Positions 12,564-24,753 of a stretch of DNA of 64,000 bases are shown one piece after another (within the stretch, counting starts at the first letter, position 1; every line of letters begins with the position of its first letter). This stretch comes from Gonatopus flavifemur. Lineage: Eukaryota; Arthropoda; Insecta; Hymenoptera; Dryinidae. Made by a program: the position numbers and the translations under genes. A model generated the notes under the pieces. That model had not been told where the DNA came from and did no database searches. It saw only the letters and a program-made list of their open reading frames with translations. The stretch is taken from assembly GCA_018340375.1 (NCBI GenBank), contig JAFFJZ010000013.1, forward strand, positions 5,682,501 through 5,746,500, written 5' to 3'.

Positions 12564-13952
12564 TCAACAACTTTTAATACGTGTATAGAAAGTTTTCAGG
12601 AGGTTTTCTGAGGGTATAAATAGGAATAAGACAATAGAGACAAAAGACAAATTTTCATGTAGTCTGTGAGCTTGATAGGGCCCATCATAATATGCATACT
12701 CAGAGAAATCTTTTACTATAACATATAAATTGTTACGACAATCTTCAATAATGACATGAATTGAGAAAAATTGATTATCAGTTCCATCAGCTTGCATTAG
12801 TAAAACATCTTTCATCATTCTGTGGTTCTTGAAGGTTATCGTGTGCAAAATTTCAACTATGTAACAGGGCTGGATTGGCAAAAGAGATGGGAGAGATTGG
12901 CAAAACTCGAATACGAATCAAGATGTAATGTTTAATGGCTGGATGTAATGTGTAATTTTCCAGCGTTCTCATCTGGCACAAACACGATTTCACAATAGCT
13001 TTCATATCCCTGGAGTGGGTTCAACAAAATCGGCAAGAATAGGTAGCAATGAAACTGCACACGAACCTCATTAATGTATGTACAGCGAGATTGTCCCCAA
13101 TGAATCCCGCTAACTCAAAATACATATGTACTGGGCCCGTATCTGTGTTGATGATTATACCACTTTCTTCCAAAAATCATAACTCTTCTACACATTGAAC
13201 AAAAAAATTCTAGAGGGGAACCACTTTTTCATCGTTGGATTTATATAACAAGGATGATAAAATATTTTCTATTTTTGACTGGAGATGTGGAGGCAAACAA
13301 GGAATGTTCATATGAACCCCTCGAACTTTCCCTAACCCTCTATGGCTACCTAGGGGATCATCCTTTTCAACGTTGTCCTGATACAAAAGAAGCGGAAGTA
13401 CCAGTTTGTCCCCAAATTTAGCTTTCCTACTTTTCCAGTCGCTACCATTGATAATATTTGTCATCAGAAATTTATTTTGTTCTACTTTCCAAACATAAGC
13501 CATAGCTTAAGTGAACATGCCTGGCAGTTCAAAAAATTTCATGAGGATACGCCTCAAAGGGAAAAAATTGTGCAGTCACTTTATGACCTTTGACACCAAC
13601 ATCGTCATTATAACTGGCACAAGCTGGCTGGAGCGCTATAGTTTATATAAGCGCCGGAGTTGGTCAAATAAGAAATAAATTTGGTTTCAGTTTCAAAACC
13701 TCGGAATGGATTTTGTAAATTACTAATCATAGCTCGATATGCAGAGAGATTATCCTCATTATCGCCCAACACCGATAACCTCCCAATCATCTGATTGAAA
13801 AATATCTTTATGGGGTCGTTATTCAAAAAGGTTTGAAACAGTTGGAAGATTTCGTGTACACGAGTTCGAGGTAAATCTTCATATCTATATAAGTTGCCGA
13901 TCATCATTGCAGATGCTGATCCTAATGATTGAGAAAATGAACGCGTGTCCAT
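12564..13952 (-). pseudogene. Decayed transposon-type gene, unassigned family
   Basis: Three reading-frame fragments on the minus strand, read from 13952 down to 12564, fall into one protein order. The first has DLPRTRVHEIFQLFQ and NPFRGFETETKFISYL. The second has KFGDKLVLPLLLYQD, DPLGSHRGLGKVRGV and CLPPHLQSKI. A bridge near 13050-13180 reads GIIINTDTGPV and GDNLAVHTLMRF and ends in a CRFC pair followed by a stop. The last fragment is at 12881-12564. This matches a large, poorly named family of insect and cnidarian proteins found in many genomic copies and presumed to be transposon-derived. Stops and frame changes between pieces show it is dead. I do not know the catalytic mechanism. Confidence 0.5.
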
Positions 13953-14292
13953 TCCACTGACTTATTCAATAACTGTAACCTCCATGAAACTTCAATACAA
14001 AACTATGATCTATAATATATGTAAAAAAAATATAGCCATTGCATATAATAGTACCATAGTCCAGTATTCAAAAACAAATGCAGGGTACGTTCTTTGTGGC
14101 TCCCGTCTTGCTCTTTTGTTATTTACGTACGCTAGAACTGAGCTAAGAGTAGTGGGAGGTTTGGTCCCGCGGCTCTTAAAGAGAAACAATTTTTCTTGCA
14201 AAACCATCCAAGTGTGGAAGCACAGTTTCGGATATGCAAAGTTGTATGCGTGTAAAATTTTTCATACTCAAACCAAAGCGCCAAGAATGGAA

Positions 14293-14982
14293 TCACATTA
14301 ATAATATATATTTCCCACAACACCATAAAAATCTGTTGGATTCTTCATGGGACCCACAACCGTGATATACAGGGGCTATTGTTCCAGCTTCTTTGTCAGC
14401 AATCGCTTTGGCATTAATTTCGTTGGCCAAATCGTCTCTTGCCTGCCAAAGAAAACAATTATTCAATAGGCCATGCGATTGAGATCTCTCATGCTGACCA
14501 ATGAACATTGATCCCAAATTATAACCCAATAATAATGTACCTTTACGTATGAAATAAATGATCTGCGTTCGTTGTTTATGTTGGTGATCCGCTCTCTGGT
14601 CAGTCGTCTCTTCTTCGCTAGTGGTTTCAGAGGTTCTCGTAATTCTTCAGCTTCAATGGCTGTAGGTAAGAGCATAAGAACAGCGACATCCGTTTTATCT
14701 GTAATCAAGTCAAACATTGCTGATTTTCCATAGTTTTCTCAACTATGTATGCCCATATAGACAAACAGTCATGCCTTCGGACGATGGTTGTAGATGATCT
14801 ATCAATTCGGCGCTCTCTTCCCCGGGAAAATTCTTTGATAAAACAAATTCTTTCAAATGATGATGGAGTTGACCCCACACCGCTTCCGTATCTTGGAAAT
14901 TATTATTATACTTTTTTTGGAAATCTCTTTCAATCTGAAAAATTCGACACCTATTGTTTGTGGGTTGTATTAAAGTGTACAT
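14293..14982 (-). pseudogene. Decayed transposon-type ORF upstream fragment
   Basis: Three minus-strand fragments (14982-14743, 14717-14463, 14529-14293) read like one protein. They carry PTNNRCRIFQIERDFQKKY, then DKTDVAVLMLLPTAI and KKRRLTRERI, then WQARDDLANEIKA-like text. A related stretch on the far side of the Pao element (about 22073-21960, minus) reads GTTERQIAHLKEATEISPEV. The retrotransposon may therefore have split one older gene. No domain is recognised. It may be the partner ORF of the decayed gene at 12564-13952 just downstream. Confidence 0.35.
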
Positions 14983-15203
14983 GAATTAGGTATAATATTC
15001 GTATAAATTTGGACATACAAATTCTATAGTTTATACATAATTTAGGTATAATTCATTATGTCAAATTTATACCCATCAATCATGTCTAATTTATGTATGT
15101 CAAATGTATAATTTTTGTATAGAGATGTCCATATATAATTTATATATAATTTACATTCAAAATTATGGATAAGTTTCACATAAATTATACAAAATTTTCT
15201 TAC

Positions 15204-15847
15204 TAATATAGAACTTTGATTGAACCTCGAATTTCTAATTGCAAGGAAGTTCAAAGTTATTGACGGTTCGATTATAAACAGAATGCCGGGTCAGGTCCCT
15301 GAGAAATAAAAGGAACGCTACCTAGAAACTCTTTAAACTTGATATATTTACATTTAAAACCAAACAAATTCTGTTTAACTTTCCTCTTCAGAGAGAATGT
15401 ATCATTACGTTCACTTATCCTATAATAATCAATCAATCACTGAATTTCAACTTCACGTGAAGCAAAAGGCTTATGACGAATCGTCACTCCGTAATTTACT
15501 GTGAACTTGCACGAAAACCACAATTTGATTCAATCCTAGAGCATTGCTTTCAATTCTGAATTTATGAGACAAGCAGAGGCCTGCTCATATCCTCACTGCA
15601 AGAAAATCATATATAAGAACGCGTCAACTCAGACAAAATACATCTGTTCCACATGAACCCGAAGCAACGACTGATTTGACCCTGGTTACTAAGGTAAACC
15701 AGTACCTATCGGATGGTAGATTAAATGTAAACAAGGAACTCAGTTGAAAAACAAGCTTTTTCAGAGCGTTGATCAATCAGAATGATTGAAGAAAAGTATT
15801 CAGCAAGTTTAAATTATTAAATCTAAAGCTTATTATATTCCAGACCA
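15204..15847 (-). repeat. Pao 3' LTR
   Basis: This 644-bp sequence matches 21056-21751 over its whole length. Read on the minus strand it begins TGGTCTGGAATA and ends near CTATATTA. It lacks two short insertions present in the other LTR. CTTAC at 15199-15203 is the candidate target duplication. Confidence 0.85.
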
Positions 15848-15862
15848 TTCCGCCCGCCTCGT
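15848..15862 (-). other. Polypurine tract of Pao element
   Basis: Immediately upstream of the 3' LTR on the minus strand is the purine-rich run GAGGCGGGCGGAA, the usual primer site for plus-strand DNA synthesis in LTR elements. Confidence 0.5.
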
Positions 15863-15926
15863 TTGTCAAATAGGCAAACAAAACAGCACAATAATATAGC
15901 TAAATCGTCGTACAGCAAAAGAATGA

Positions 15927-17390
15927 TCACTTTGAAGATCTCTCTCCTCCCCGCAACCTGTCAGGCAATAAACAAAGCTTGGTGCCAGGTCTCTTATACA
16001 CTCCAGACGCTGTCTTCACTGTCATCACTCTTACCAAGCTATCAATCCCAGGATGACACTTAAGGACTCTTGCAAGGTCCCATTTCGCGGGAGGAAGATT
16101 TGGATTACTCAATAGTACAAGATCTTTCTCTTTAATATTCCTCTTTTTTAAAAACTAACGTGAGCGCTGAAGGAGTGAGTTCAAGTAGTCCGAAGACCAC
16201 AACTTCCAGAACTGCTCGGTAATTCTCTGTGTCATCTGCCACCGAGATAATCGGTTTTCGCGGAAGTCTAATACAGTAGGAACAGGGAGTGACTTTAGAC
16301 TCGTGCCCACCAAGAAATGGCCTGGAGTTGAAGCATCCAGAGATTCAACATGATCGAAAAGGGGAGCGATCGGCCTAGAGTTCAAGCATCCTTCGATCTT
16401 ACAGAGCGTAGTAATAAATTCTTCCTTGGTTGAGATGTGAGCACCAATGACTCTCCGTAGATGTAACTTTACGCTTTTGACCCCGGTCTCCCACATACCC
16501 CCAAAATGTGGAGCGGCGGGGGGAATATAATGCCAGTTTACCTGGTCATTGGCAAGATAATTGAAAAGCCTCGAATCTTTAGTCTTCTCCTTGAAACTCT
16601 GAAATGACTCTCTCTCGGCACCCACGGAATTGGTACCGTTATCTGAATATAAGTCTGAAGGAAGTCCTCTACGGGCAGTGAATCTTTCGGAGGCGGCTAG
16701 AAAGTCCTCCGTTGAGCAACTCTCAACCAATTCTAAGTGGACAGCCTTCGTGACTAAGCATACGAATAACGAGATGAACGATTTGAATGGCCGTTGTCGT
16801 CTGCCATTGGAGTGTAACACTTGAATAGGTCCTGCAAAATCTACGCCAGTGTGCGAGAACGGACGAGACGGATTGACTCGGAAGCTTGGCAGTGGACCCA
16901 TCTGTTGCGAACTAAGCGTGGCTCGAAAGCGGGTACAAGTTACACAATTGTACATACAACGCTTAACACTGATTCTAGCTTCAATGATCCAGTTCTTCAA
17001 CCTCAATGTCTGAAGCATCAACTGAACTCCACCGTGAAGAGTTCTCAGGTGAATTCCCCTGATGATCAATTCAGTGATCTCGCTTTTGGGAAGAATAATT
17101 GGGGATTTTGCGGAATATGTGAGACCGGAGAAATTGAACCTACCTTCAACTCGTATCACTCCATGTTCGCCAAGAGTTGGATTGAGCTTTACGAGCAAAC
17201 TTCTGCGTGAAACAGGGCAACCCTTTTTCAAACTATCCAGCTCTTCGCGGGAGTATAACTCTTGCAGCCTTTTACACCGAAATAACTCCGCTGCAGTCAT
17301 TTCAGAAGCAGCTAATTCCAACCCTTCCACATCGGTTCTTTTGCGGAGTGAAATATCAGAAAACCTCTTGCAGTAGCAGGTGATCCTCAA
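15927..17390 (-). pseudogene. Pao integrase region
   Basis: The 411-residue frame at 17390-16155 is the Pao integrase, which inserts the cDNA copy into the genome. An HHCC-type zinc-binding segment comes first (HLRTLHGG, then CMYNCVTCTRFRA). The rve core follows with DFAGPI, SDNGTN and PHFGGMWETGVKSVK, giving the D, D and E positions. A further frame at 16112-15927 (LPPAKWDLARVLKCHPG) is the C-terminal DUF5641-like region, out of frame with the core. The catalytic core itself reads through without stops. Confidence 0.88.
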
Positions 17391-17436
17391 CAGCTTAATC
17401 CATGAAGAGACTGGTTGAAACGGATGCCAAAGCTAA

Positions 17437-18175
17437 TCAGGAGTGATAGTGAACACGAGGTTTCAACCTTTTGCTCTCCCAGCGCTTTAGGAGATTCACT
17501 TCGTGAGAAGACCAATTGTTAGTAGAAAGCTTGAGCCAGGTAGGCCCTTGCCACCACAAATCACTCGTGACAAGCTGAAGAGCAGAAACTCTCTTTCCCG
17601 GAAACGTGACCCCACGTGGCAGAGGGAATTTTAGACGCAATAGCGGCAACCCTGTTCGCCACGAAGATCCTCCATTCTGAAGGAAAATTTTTAATCCAAG
17701 AAAGAGCAACCGTGGAGTCGGTCCAACACCAAGTGGGAACGTGAGTAAGCTGCATAGGGGTGTGCACGAATAGCACTAGTTTCGCAAGCAGATGAGCGGC
17801 ATATAGCTCTAACCGAGGAATACTAACCGATTCCAAGGGTGCAACTTTTGCCTTAGCAGTAATAAGCGAGATCTTTATCTCTCCCAAGTTACTCGGAGCA
17901 GAAAGATATACCACAGCTGCATACGCAGCGTTGGAGGCATCAGAAAATCCATGTATACAGATGCCTGGGAAGGAACTAGAATAACCTGTCCAGCGATGAA
18001 TAGATATTTGAGACAGCTGAAGAAGCCCTTGGTAATAGATCATACATTGAGCGTGCAATTCTTCCGGAAGTTTGGAATCCCATCCAATCCTTCGTCTCCA
18101 CAAGACTTGTAGTAATATTCTACCCTTGATGGTCACGGCAGTGACACACCCTAGGGGATCGAAATTTTCCAACAA
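17437..18175 (-). pseudogene. Pao RNase H region
   Basis: The frame 18175-17561 carries GFSDASNAAYAAVVY, SIPRLELYAA and CWTDSTVALSWI, the signature of the BEL/Pao RNase H that removes RNA from RNA/DNA hybrids. The preceding RILLQVLWRRRIGWDSKL stretch is the connection domain after RT. A frame change near 17600 moves the sequence into another frame (17709-17437). Confidence 0.85.
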
Positions 18176-18256
18176 GAAAGATAGAAACGATTTTTCCGTG
18201 AAAGTAGGGATTCCCGGCAGGGAGATCTGTATGTGGAATTTATCTGTGGCGGGATT

Positions 18257-19271
18257 TCACGGAATACCCAAGATTTTCAGCTGTTCATCTTCCTGCAAGA
18301 GTTCATTACAGGCTAACCCGTGATTCCCTTCATCAAATCTTTCGAGCAATTCAGTGGAATTGCTCGCCCATGTTCTTAGGTAGAAACCGCCCGCCATGAA
18401 CATATTGACAACTTGAGTTTGTAAGTTGATAGCAGAATGCACCGAATCAGCACCAAACATCACATCATCAACGTATACTCTATTCTTAAGAACGTCAGAG
18501 GCCTCCGGATATTTTTCAGCTTCATCGACAGCTAATTGTTTGACAACCCGATTAGCTGAGAAGGGGTGCAAGCAGTGCCATAAGTGAGTGTGAGCAACTG
18601 GAACGATTTTATACATTAATAACTTCTCGCATGTGACCCAATGAGATGTACTCAGACATGAAGTCTTTGTATAATTGAAATCGTTCAGTGTTCACTAGAC
18701 GTCCCTCTGTTTTTTGGGATATTTTTTCAGCGATTGTAGCTGAACCAGGTAGTTTCACTGGAGCATTTGGTTTGAATGGCGATCTAATAATATACCGCCC
18801 CTCTTTGGTGCGCGAATGAGTTTGCAAGAAATGATTTTCGCATAGAATATCATTTTCAGAAAGGCAGCGTGATTCAGGAATACTCTCCAAAGTCCAAAAT
18901 TGATTCAATTGAGTATCGAGTTTTTGGCAAACACATATGTGATTGACAGCTAACGCTGAAGGGGCATTAGAGACAGGATGTTTACCAAGAACAACCCATC
19001 CAAAAATTGTATTGATGGCGACGAGAGCGTGGTGCGGGCCTTTCTTTATACCGCCGAGTAAAATTTGTCCTAGATAGTCTGATCCGAGAATCAGGTTGAT
19101 CGGATTACCCTCTTGCGGGGCGGGATCGGCCAACTTCAACTGCTGAAGGTGAGTCCATGAAAAATCAACGGAAATAAATCCAGAAACATATGAAGTTGAT
19201 TTATTGAGCACCAATGCTCTTACGTCAATCACTGGACCCTCCCCTCTGAGAGGTTCGATAGCAAACGACAC
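18257..19271 (-). pseudogene. Pao protease-RT linker and truncated reverse transcriptase
   Basis: Frame 19271-18609 holds the conserved block between protease and RT (NLILGSDYLGQILLGG, TIFGWVVLGK, NQFWTLESIPES). Frame 18616-18257 follows almost at once with NRVYVDDVMFGADS, the YVDD active-site box of RT. In BEL/Pao elements roughly 100 or more residues of RT fingers and palm lie between these two blocks. Here they are missing, so RT has suffered an internal deletion and cannot work. Confidence 0.8.
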
Positions 19272-19328
19272 AGCACTCCGGATCTCACTGATTCGATTAC
19301 CTCACACCACGCTCACGCGAGCTTCGAT

Positions 19329-19995
19329 TTACCCAACATCCGCATGTATCAATCTTGCAACTTCTAAAGAAACAAAAGTAGCTTGGGACCACTGATCCAG
19401 CAGAGCCCTGACATTAGCAAATCTACCATTTTTTGCTCCCACCCGCACAATTGCAGTCGGTAGCAGTACTGAATTATAACCATCTTTATTGGTAGTAGGA
19501 GCACAGACTGACGATAAGGCATTCACCTCAGGAGGAGGAGAGCACTGAGCCATTTCAGAGTGACCCTCAGATTGGTGTGAAGTATCTTGTGAGGAGGTAG
19601 CATTATCAACTTGATAGGATTGATGCAGTAGGGAGTGATGACGTTTTTTACGAATAGAGCACGAATAGCACTATTGCACTAGGTAACAAAATGACCTCTA
19701 CATAAACAGTTCATACAGCATTTGTTACGTTTTACAAAACTCAAACGCTGTTGAATAGGTTTTTTTTGAATTCACCACATTGGTACAAACGATGATTACT
19801 CTGACACAGGACACGTCTTACCACCGAGACACTTGTCTGGAAAGTACGAATTGAATCCTTGATGAATTTTCCAGGCTTAGCAAACTGAGCCGAGCTCATA
19901 GGTTTTTGAAGGCACGAAGCATCCAATGCTCTGGCAGTTGCAGCGAGGAAAGATTCTAATTTAGCGAAAGTAGGAACCACAGTTGAGTCCTTCAC
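19329..19995 (-). pseudogene. Pao gag C-terminus and protease remnants
   Basis: Frame 19995-19741 ends with CQSNHRLYQCGEF, a zinc-knuckle-like motif of Pao gag. Frame 19553-19329 has VLLPTAIVRVGAKNG and RALLDQWSQATFVS, the aspartic protease (A17-like) region, in which the usual active-site triplet is replaced by DQW. Stops and frame changes separate the pieces. Confidence 0.7.
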
Positions 19996-20139
19996 TTCAA
20001 ATTCCCATTCACCACGAGTACGCGAGTCTAGTTGACTAATGACAATAGGAACAATAATTGGACTCTATGTATCATTATAGATTCTCAAATTTGTAAGGGC
20101 TATGACTGAATTATTACTAGAATCTAATAAATTCCGTAA

Positions 20140-20664
20140 TTATTTTGATGAACGAGAGTGGACTCGTGGTAGATTGATGGAACTATCTAAATGTGCTTCT
20201 ACTATCAGTCGAGAATTTTCATACCTCTCAGTTGAAGAGGTCCAAGCAGCGTCGAAATTCGCCTCAGTAATAGGTAAACTTCCAATGAGAGTAAGAGCCT
20301 CACCTGTTAAGGAAGATTTCGAAAATTGTAATCTTTGCCCATTTGATACCTGAGGGTAGGACTGAAAAATTGAATTAAATTGATCCTTGAATGACGTCCA
20401 CTTCAAATATGACCCAGAAAACTTCGGAAGTTCCAGTTTTGGGAGATGAAACGCACGTGTTGTTGTTTGATTACTTTGTTCAGCATTGATTATATTGTTA
20501 TGGGGAGCATTAGCCGGCTCATTCTTCTTCAACAAAGCAAGAAACCCCGACACAGCACGTTCATACTCTCCTATTGCCGCGAAAACATCCGTTTTGAAGT
20601 CAGTAATCTCTTCACGTTGTTCTTCAGTAGTTGCCGCTATTAATTTGAGGTGTAATGATTTCAC
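20140..20664 (-). pseudogene. Pao gag (DUF1759) fragment
   Basis: The 174-residue frame contains LPKLELPKFSGSYLKWTSF and FKDQFNSIF, the conserved core of the BEL/Pao gag domain, then LTGEALTLIGSLPI. Gag forms the particle that packages element RNA. The frame stops early, and the upstream part is in frame only after a stop near 20667. Confidence 0.85.
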
Positions 20665-21036
20665 ATCGTCTCAATATCCCTTGATCAATTCAAGCCTTTT
20701 GTTCATATTTATTGGATTGATATTCGCTGCACCAAGCTTCTTGAAATCGTTCCAAGATGATCTTTCCTTAACGATGACGTAATGAATCCTTTGTACTAAG
20801 TGAAGCTCACATACTCTCTTTGGTATAAATCGACCTTGATGCTTGGAAGAAACTATGATTCAGCGAATATGAATGATTTTCAGCAAATAATTAGTATAAA
20901 CAATGGATTTACACGTTAGTCGAGATGATTTTTTTTTCTTTTGTTTTGATAGCAGAATTGGAAGCCCAAAGGAAACATTAGAATTGAAAATTCACAAAAG
21001 AATATTGAGTTAAAGAACTTCTAAGTCCAGAACCTG

Positions 21037-21054
21037 ATCCGGCTCGAAGGACCA
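21037..21054 (-). other. tRNA primer-binding site of Pao element
   Basis: One base inside the 5' LTR the minus strand reads TGGTCCTTCGAGCCGGAT. It starts with TGG, the complement of a tRNA CCA end, and its position fixes the LTR boundary at 21056. Confidence 0.75.
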
Positions 21055-21055
21055 G

Positions 21056-21751
21056 TAATATAGAATCTCAATTAAACCTCGAATTTCTAATTGCAAAGGA
21101 GTTCGAAGTTATTGACGGTTTATTTATAAACAGAATGCCGGGTCAGGTCTCTGAGAAATAAAAGAAACGCTACCTAGAAACTCTTCAAGCTTGATATATT
21201 TACATTTAAAACCACACAAATTCTGTTCAACTTTCCTCTTCAGAGAGAATATGTCATTACGTTCACTTATCCTATAATAATCAATTGATCACTAAATTTC
21301 AACTCCACGTGAAGCAAAAGGCTTATGACGAGTCGTCACTTCGTAATTCACTATGAACTTGCACGAAAACCACAATTTGATTCAATCCCAGAGCATTGCT
21401 TTCAATTCCGAATTTATGAGACAAGCAGAGGCCTACTCATATCCTCACTGCAAGAAAATCATATATAAGAACGCGTCAACTCATAAGAGTCCAACTCAGA
21501 CAAAATGCATCTGTTCCACATGAACCCAAAGCAACGACTGATTTGACCCTGGTTACTAAGGTGAACCAGTACCTATCGTATGGTAGATTAAATGTAAACA
21601 AGGAACTCAGTTGAAAAACAAGCTTTGTCAGAGCGTTGATTAATCAAAATAAACGCTTGAATATACAGAGAACATGAAAGGAGAATGATTGAAGAAAGGT
21701 ATTCAGCAAGTTAAAATTATTAAATCTAAATTCTTATCATATTCCAGATCA
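21056..21751 (-). repeat. Pao 5' LTR
   Basis: This is the partner of 15204-15847. It is longer because of extra segments near 21480-21495 and 21645-21680. TTTAC at 21752-21756 is the candidate target duplication. Confidence 0.85.
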
Positions 21752-22196
21752 TTTACTTAATCGACATACATGAATTATGGATAAATTATGTACAGAATTT
21801 GTATGCCCAAATCCATACTAACATTACAAATTATTTATGCATACTGTATACATTATGTTCTTATATGGGGCGTATTTCGTGATCACATATATGTCAATTT
21901 TGTGGCTGAGGCCGTGGCCATGAATGGGAATTCCTCAAACGACAATAATCCACCTATTTTGTTCTCAACGAATTCTGTCTGGCGGGCTGAAAATGTTTGC
22001 TCCCAAAATTTGTGCTACCTCTGGTGATATTTCTGTTGCTTCTTTGAGATGTGCGATTTGGCGCTCTGTGGTACCTCCATTCTAAAGGATGGAAAATTAA
22101 GTAATAATATATACGTATTGCGGGGGAAGTACTCGTGGGAAGTGGGACATACTAGGTTATTTTGGTATAGAAACGACTTTATTTTTTTTTTTCAAT

Positions 22197-23027
22197 TCGA
22201 TACAGATTCAAGGTGAAAATGTAAGCATGTTGAGATTCGCGGATGACATAGCTATATTAACTACGAGTGTTGCTGAGTTGGAAGATACTCTCAACACTAT
22301 GAAAAAAATATTACTAGACAAATATCGTATGAATATAAATAAGGACAAAACAAAAGTCATGATTTTTACAACAGCGAAAACATCAAGAAAAACGAAAGTC
22401 AAAATGGATGCAGAGACAATTCAGCGAGTCAAAGAATTTAAATATCTAGGAAGCATAATTACAGAAAACGGTAAAAGCGAAAGCGATATAAGAGCAAGAA
22501 CAGCACGAGGGAAACAGGCTTTCCACCAAAAGAAACAGTTACTATGTTCGGGGAATATTAGCTCAACAGTAAGCAAGAAATTCTTGAAGATTGACGTTTG
22601 GAGCACAGCATTATATGGTTGCGAAACTTGGACCATTGGAAAAACGGACCAACGAAGACTCGAAGCTTTTGAAATTTGGTGTTATAGAAGGATGCTTACA
22701 ATAAAGTGGATAGGGGAAGTAAAAAATGAAGAAGTACTTGAGAAGGTAAATGAAAAAAAAAGTCTTTTGAGACAGGTCGTGAAAAGAAGAAGTAATCTGA
22801 TAGGGCCCACATTGAGGCATGATAGCTCATTGAAAACAATAGTCGAAGGAAAAAAGAATGGTGAAACTTGAAGAGGTAGACCTAGATTAAGTTACATGAA
22901 GCAAATTATACAAGACAAGGGTTGTTATAGATATGCAGGAATTGAGCGGTTAGCGGATAATAGACAGGGTTGGAGGATTTCATCAAACCAGTCATAAGAC
23001 TGATTAATCCATGATGATGATGATGTA
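22197..23027 (+). pseudogene. RTE-type non-LTR retroelement, 3' part
   Basis: The reading frame starts inside reverse transcriptase with LRFADDIAILTTS, the FADD active-site box. It continues through INKDKTKVM, FKYLGSIIT, YGCETWTI and RRMLTIKWI, typical of the thumb and C-terminal region of RTE/craniofacial-protein-2-like elements. An in-frame TGA at 22869-22871 interrupts the conserved GRPR block, which resumes in the same frame and ends at TAA near 22998. The tail is a short ATG repeat (about 23009-23023), as in RTE elements. The endonuclease and upstream RT are missing, the usual 5' truncation. It is dead. Confidence 0.85.
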
Positions 23028-23956
23028 AAAACTACATGTTACATCCCTGTTGCAAATATAAAACAGAGGACAAAAATTCCACACCTGAAATATATCTACA
23101 TGTATGTTCCACATAGATTTTTTTCCATACATGGAAAAAGCCTTGATAACTACAGATTGGATATATTCTACATTCCTCTGGTTTTTTTTTGTAAGAAAGC
23201 ATTCTGTGTGAGGCTGAGGAATCCTGACTTGACTCGCAATTTGAATAAATTCGGAAATTCGTTCATTCCTCGGAGATTAATCCTCAAACATTGTCAGCAA
23301 CATTTTTCAGAAATTTTTACAAAAATGTCGGCCATTCTCTATGAAGTTTTTTTTGAAGTTTGTTCACCATCAAACAACACTCATTGGTACCTTCAAAGAA
23401 ATTTCATGGTCTCGAATTCTCTAAAAAGAAACCACTGAGAATATTTTGAGAAAATTCTCAACGTTCCTGACAATGCCTGTGCTATACATATATCATTTGG
23501 AGTAACATGGTTATGTACTCACTCGATTCAATAATATTGAATACGAAGCTATTGATATTTATTTCTTTATTCACTTTCACATTTTGAGAAACATTCGCCC
23601 CACACTGGAATGTAATAGCACTGGTCACGTGGATGGTTGGATACATGATGGTTCCTATAAGACACATATACATATAAACGATCAGCTGCATCAAGCTGCA
23701 TGGCTGTTATGCGCATGCGCATCTCGCTCGTTCACACGCATCGCTCGACAACGCGTCACGCACGCCTCATCGATGTCCCAACATCTTGTAGCAGGAGAAG
23801 TTTGATTCGATCCGAATTCTGAACGACAATAATAATTGCAGAAGTTCAATTCAGTTCAAATTTTGAACTCAAGTAGTAGAAATGATACATGGAGAGGACG
23901 AGACATTGCTACGCGCTGCCTCGGGCATTTCTCAGCGATGTTTTTCATGAAACAAA
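23028..23956. other. Region without recognised gene
   Basis: Only short frames without known motifs are seen. From about 23700 the DNA becomes CpG-rich (GCGCATGCGCATCTCGCTCG and similar) and from 23878 matches the repeat at 5282-5530. Confidence 0.4.
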
Positions 23957-24317
23957 ATCATACACGCGGATCATCGATGCGTAGACGACGCGCATCAATG
24001 TCTCGCGCGATAGGAGACGATGCCACAAACATTTCGAGAACAGACATGCGACCAGTGCTGCCAGGAATGAAGGAGCTCCAGCGTTTTACCCCCTCCATGC
24101 ACCATCGCAGAGCACGCACGCTATAACTATATATATGACATCTATAGTTATAGCGTGCGTGCTTTGCAATGGTATATGGAGGGGGTAAAACGCTGGAGCT
24201 CCTTCATTCCTGGCAGCACTGGTCGCATGTCTGTTCTCGAAATGTTTGTGGCATCGTCTCCTATCGCGCGAGACATTGATGCGCGTCGTCTACGCTTCGA
24301 TGATCCGCGTGTATGAT
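23957..24317. repeat. Long near-perfect palindrome (hairpin)
   Basis: Arms of about 175 bp (23957-24133 and 24142-24317) are inverse copies, starting ATCATACACGCGGATCATCGA and ending with its complement, around a loop of under 10 bp in an AT-rich centre. Only a few mismatches occur. The left arm contains ATGCCACAAACATTTCGAGA, which ties it to the repeat at 5282-5530. It abuts the decayed gene that follows, whose minus-strand frame runs straight into the right arm. It may be a fold-back element or an inverted duplication. Confidence 0.75.
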
Positions 24318-24753
24318 AGGAAGAATATCTTCTAACTTGGAGAGTCGTTTGTGAAACTGGGACGGACGCATGATATTTTATTGTCCCCGGAATCGTTTTT
24401 GCACAGTCCAATCGACACTTCAGCTCATCTCGTATCTTTCCATGGCTCTCTTTAGAACTAAAAAATATTTTTGTTCCTAAAAAGTTATCTTTCGCCCAAG
24501 CATGAAATGAATCGCAGGTTAAAATTTGATCCCTTGAGGATGCCTGTAAGTAAACTTGCACGCATTGCTAATGTTTTTATGTTCCCGCCGTTACCATCAC
24601 ATGACCCTTTTCCATGTGCAGTCTCATGGAAGTGCCACTCAGCTTCAATACCAAAATCCTCCTCATGATGGAGTAGATTTTGGAAATTGTACTTGTTTTT
24701 GAAGTGCTGCCTGCTCCATCGGAGAAATAAAATATCCTCTTAACATTGGACTT

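Larger units (their letters stand above)
15204..21751 (-). mobile_element. BEL/Pao LTR retrotransposon (degenerate)
   Basis: LTRs lie at 15204-15847 and 21056-21751, in the same orientation, with an internal minus-strand gag-pol. The target duplication is about 4-5 bp: CTTAC before 15204 and TTTAC after 21751. The primer-binding site and polypurine tract are in the expected places. The two LTRs differ by many substitutions and by insertions present only in the right copy, so the insertion is old. Gag, protease, RT, RNase H and integrase segments occur in BEL/Pao order, but stops, frameshifts and an RT deletion make it non-autonomous. Confidence 0.9.

Noticed and set aside
15204..21751. Endogenous retrovirus with an envelope gene
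   Set aside because: The pol order and gag type are BEL/Pao, and no envelope-like frame lies between integrase and the 3' LTR.
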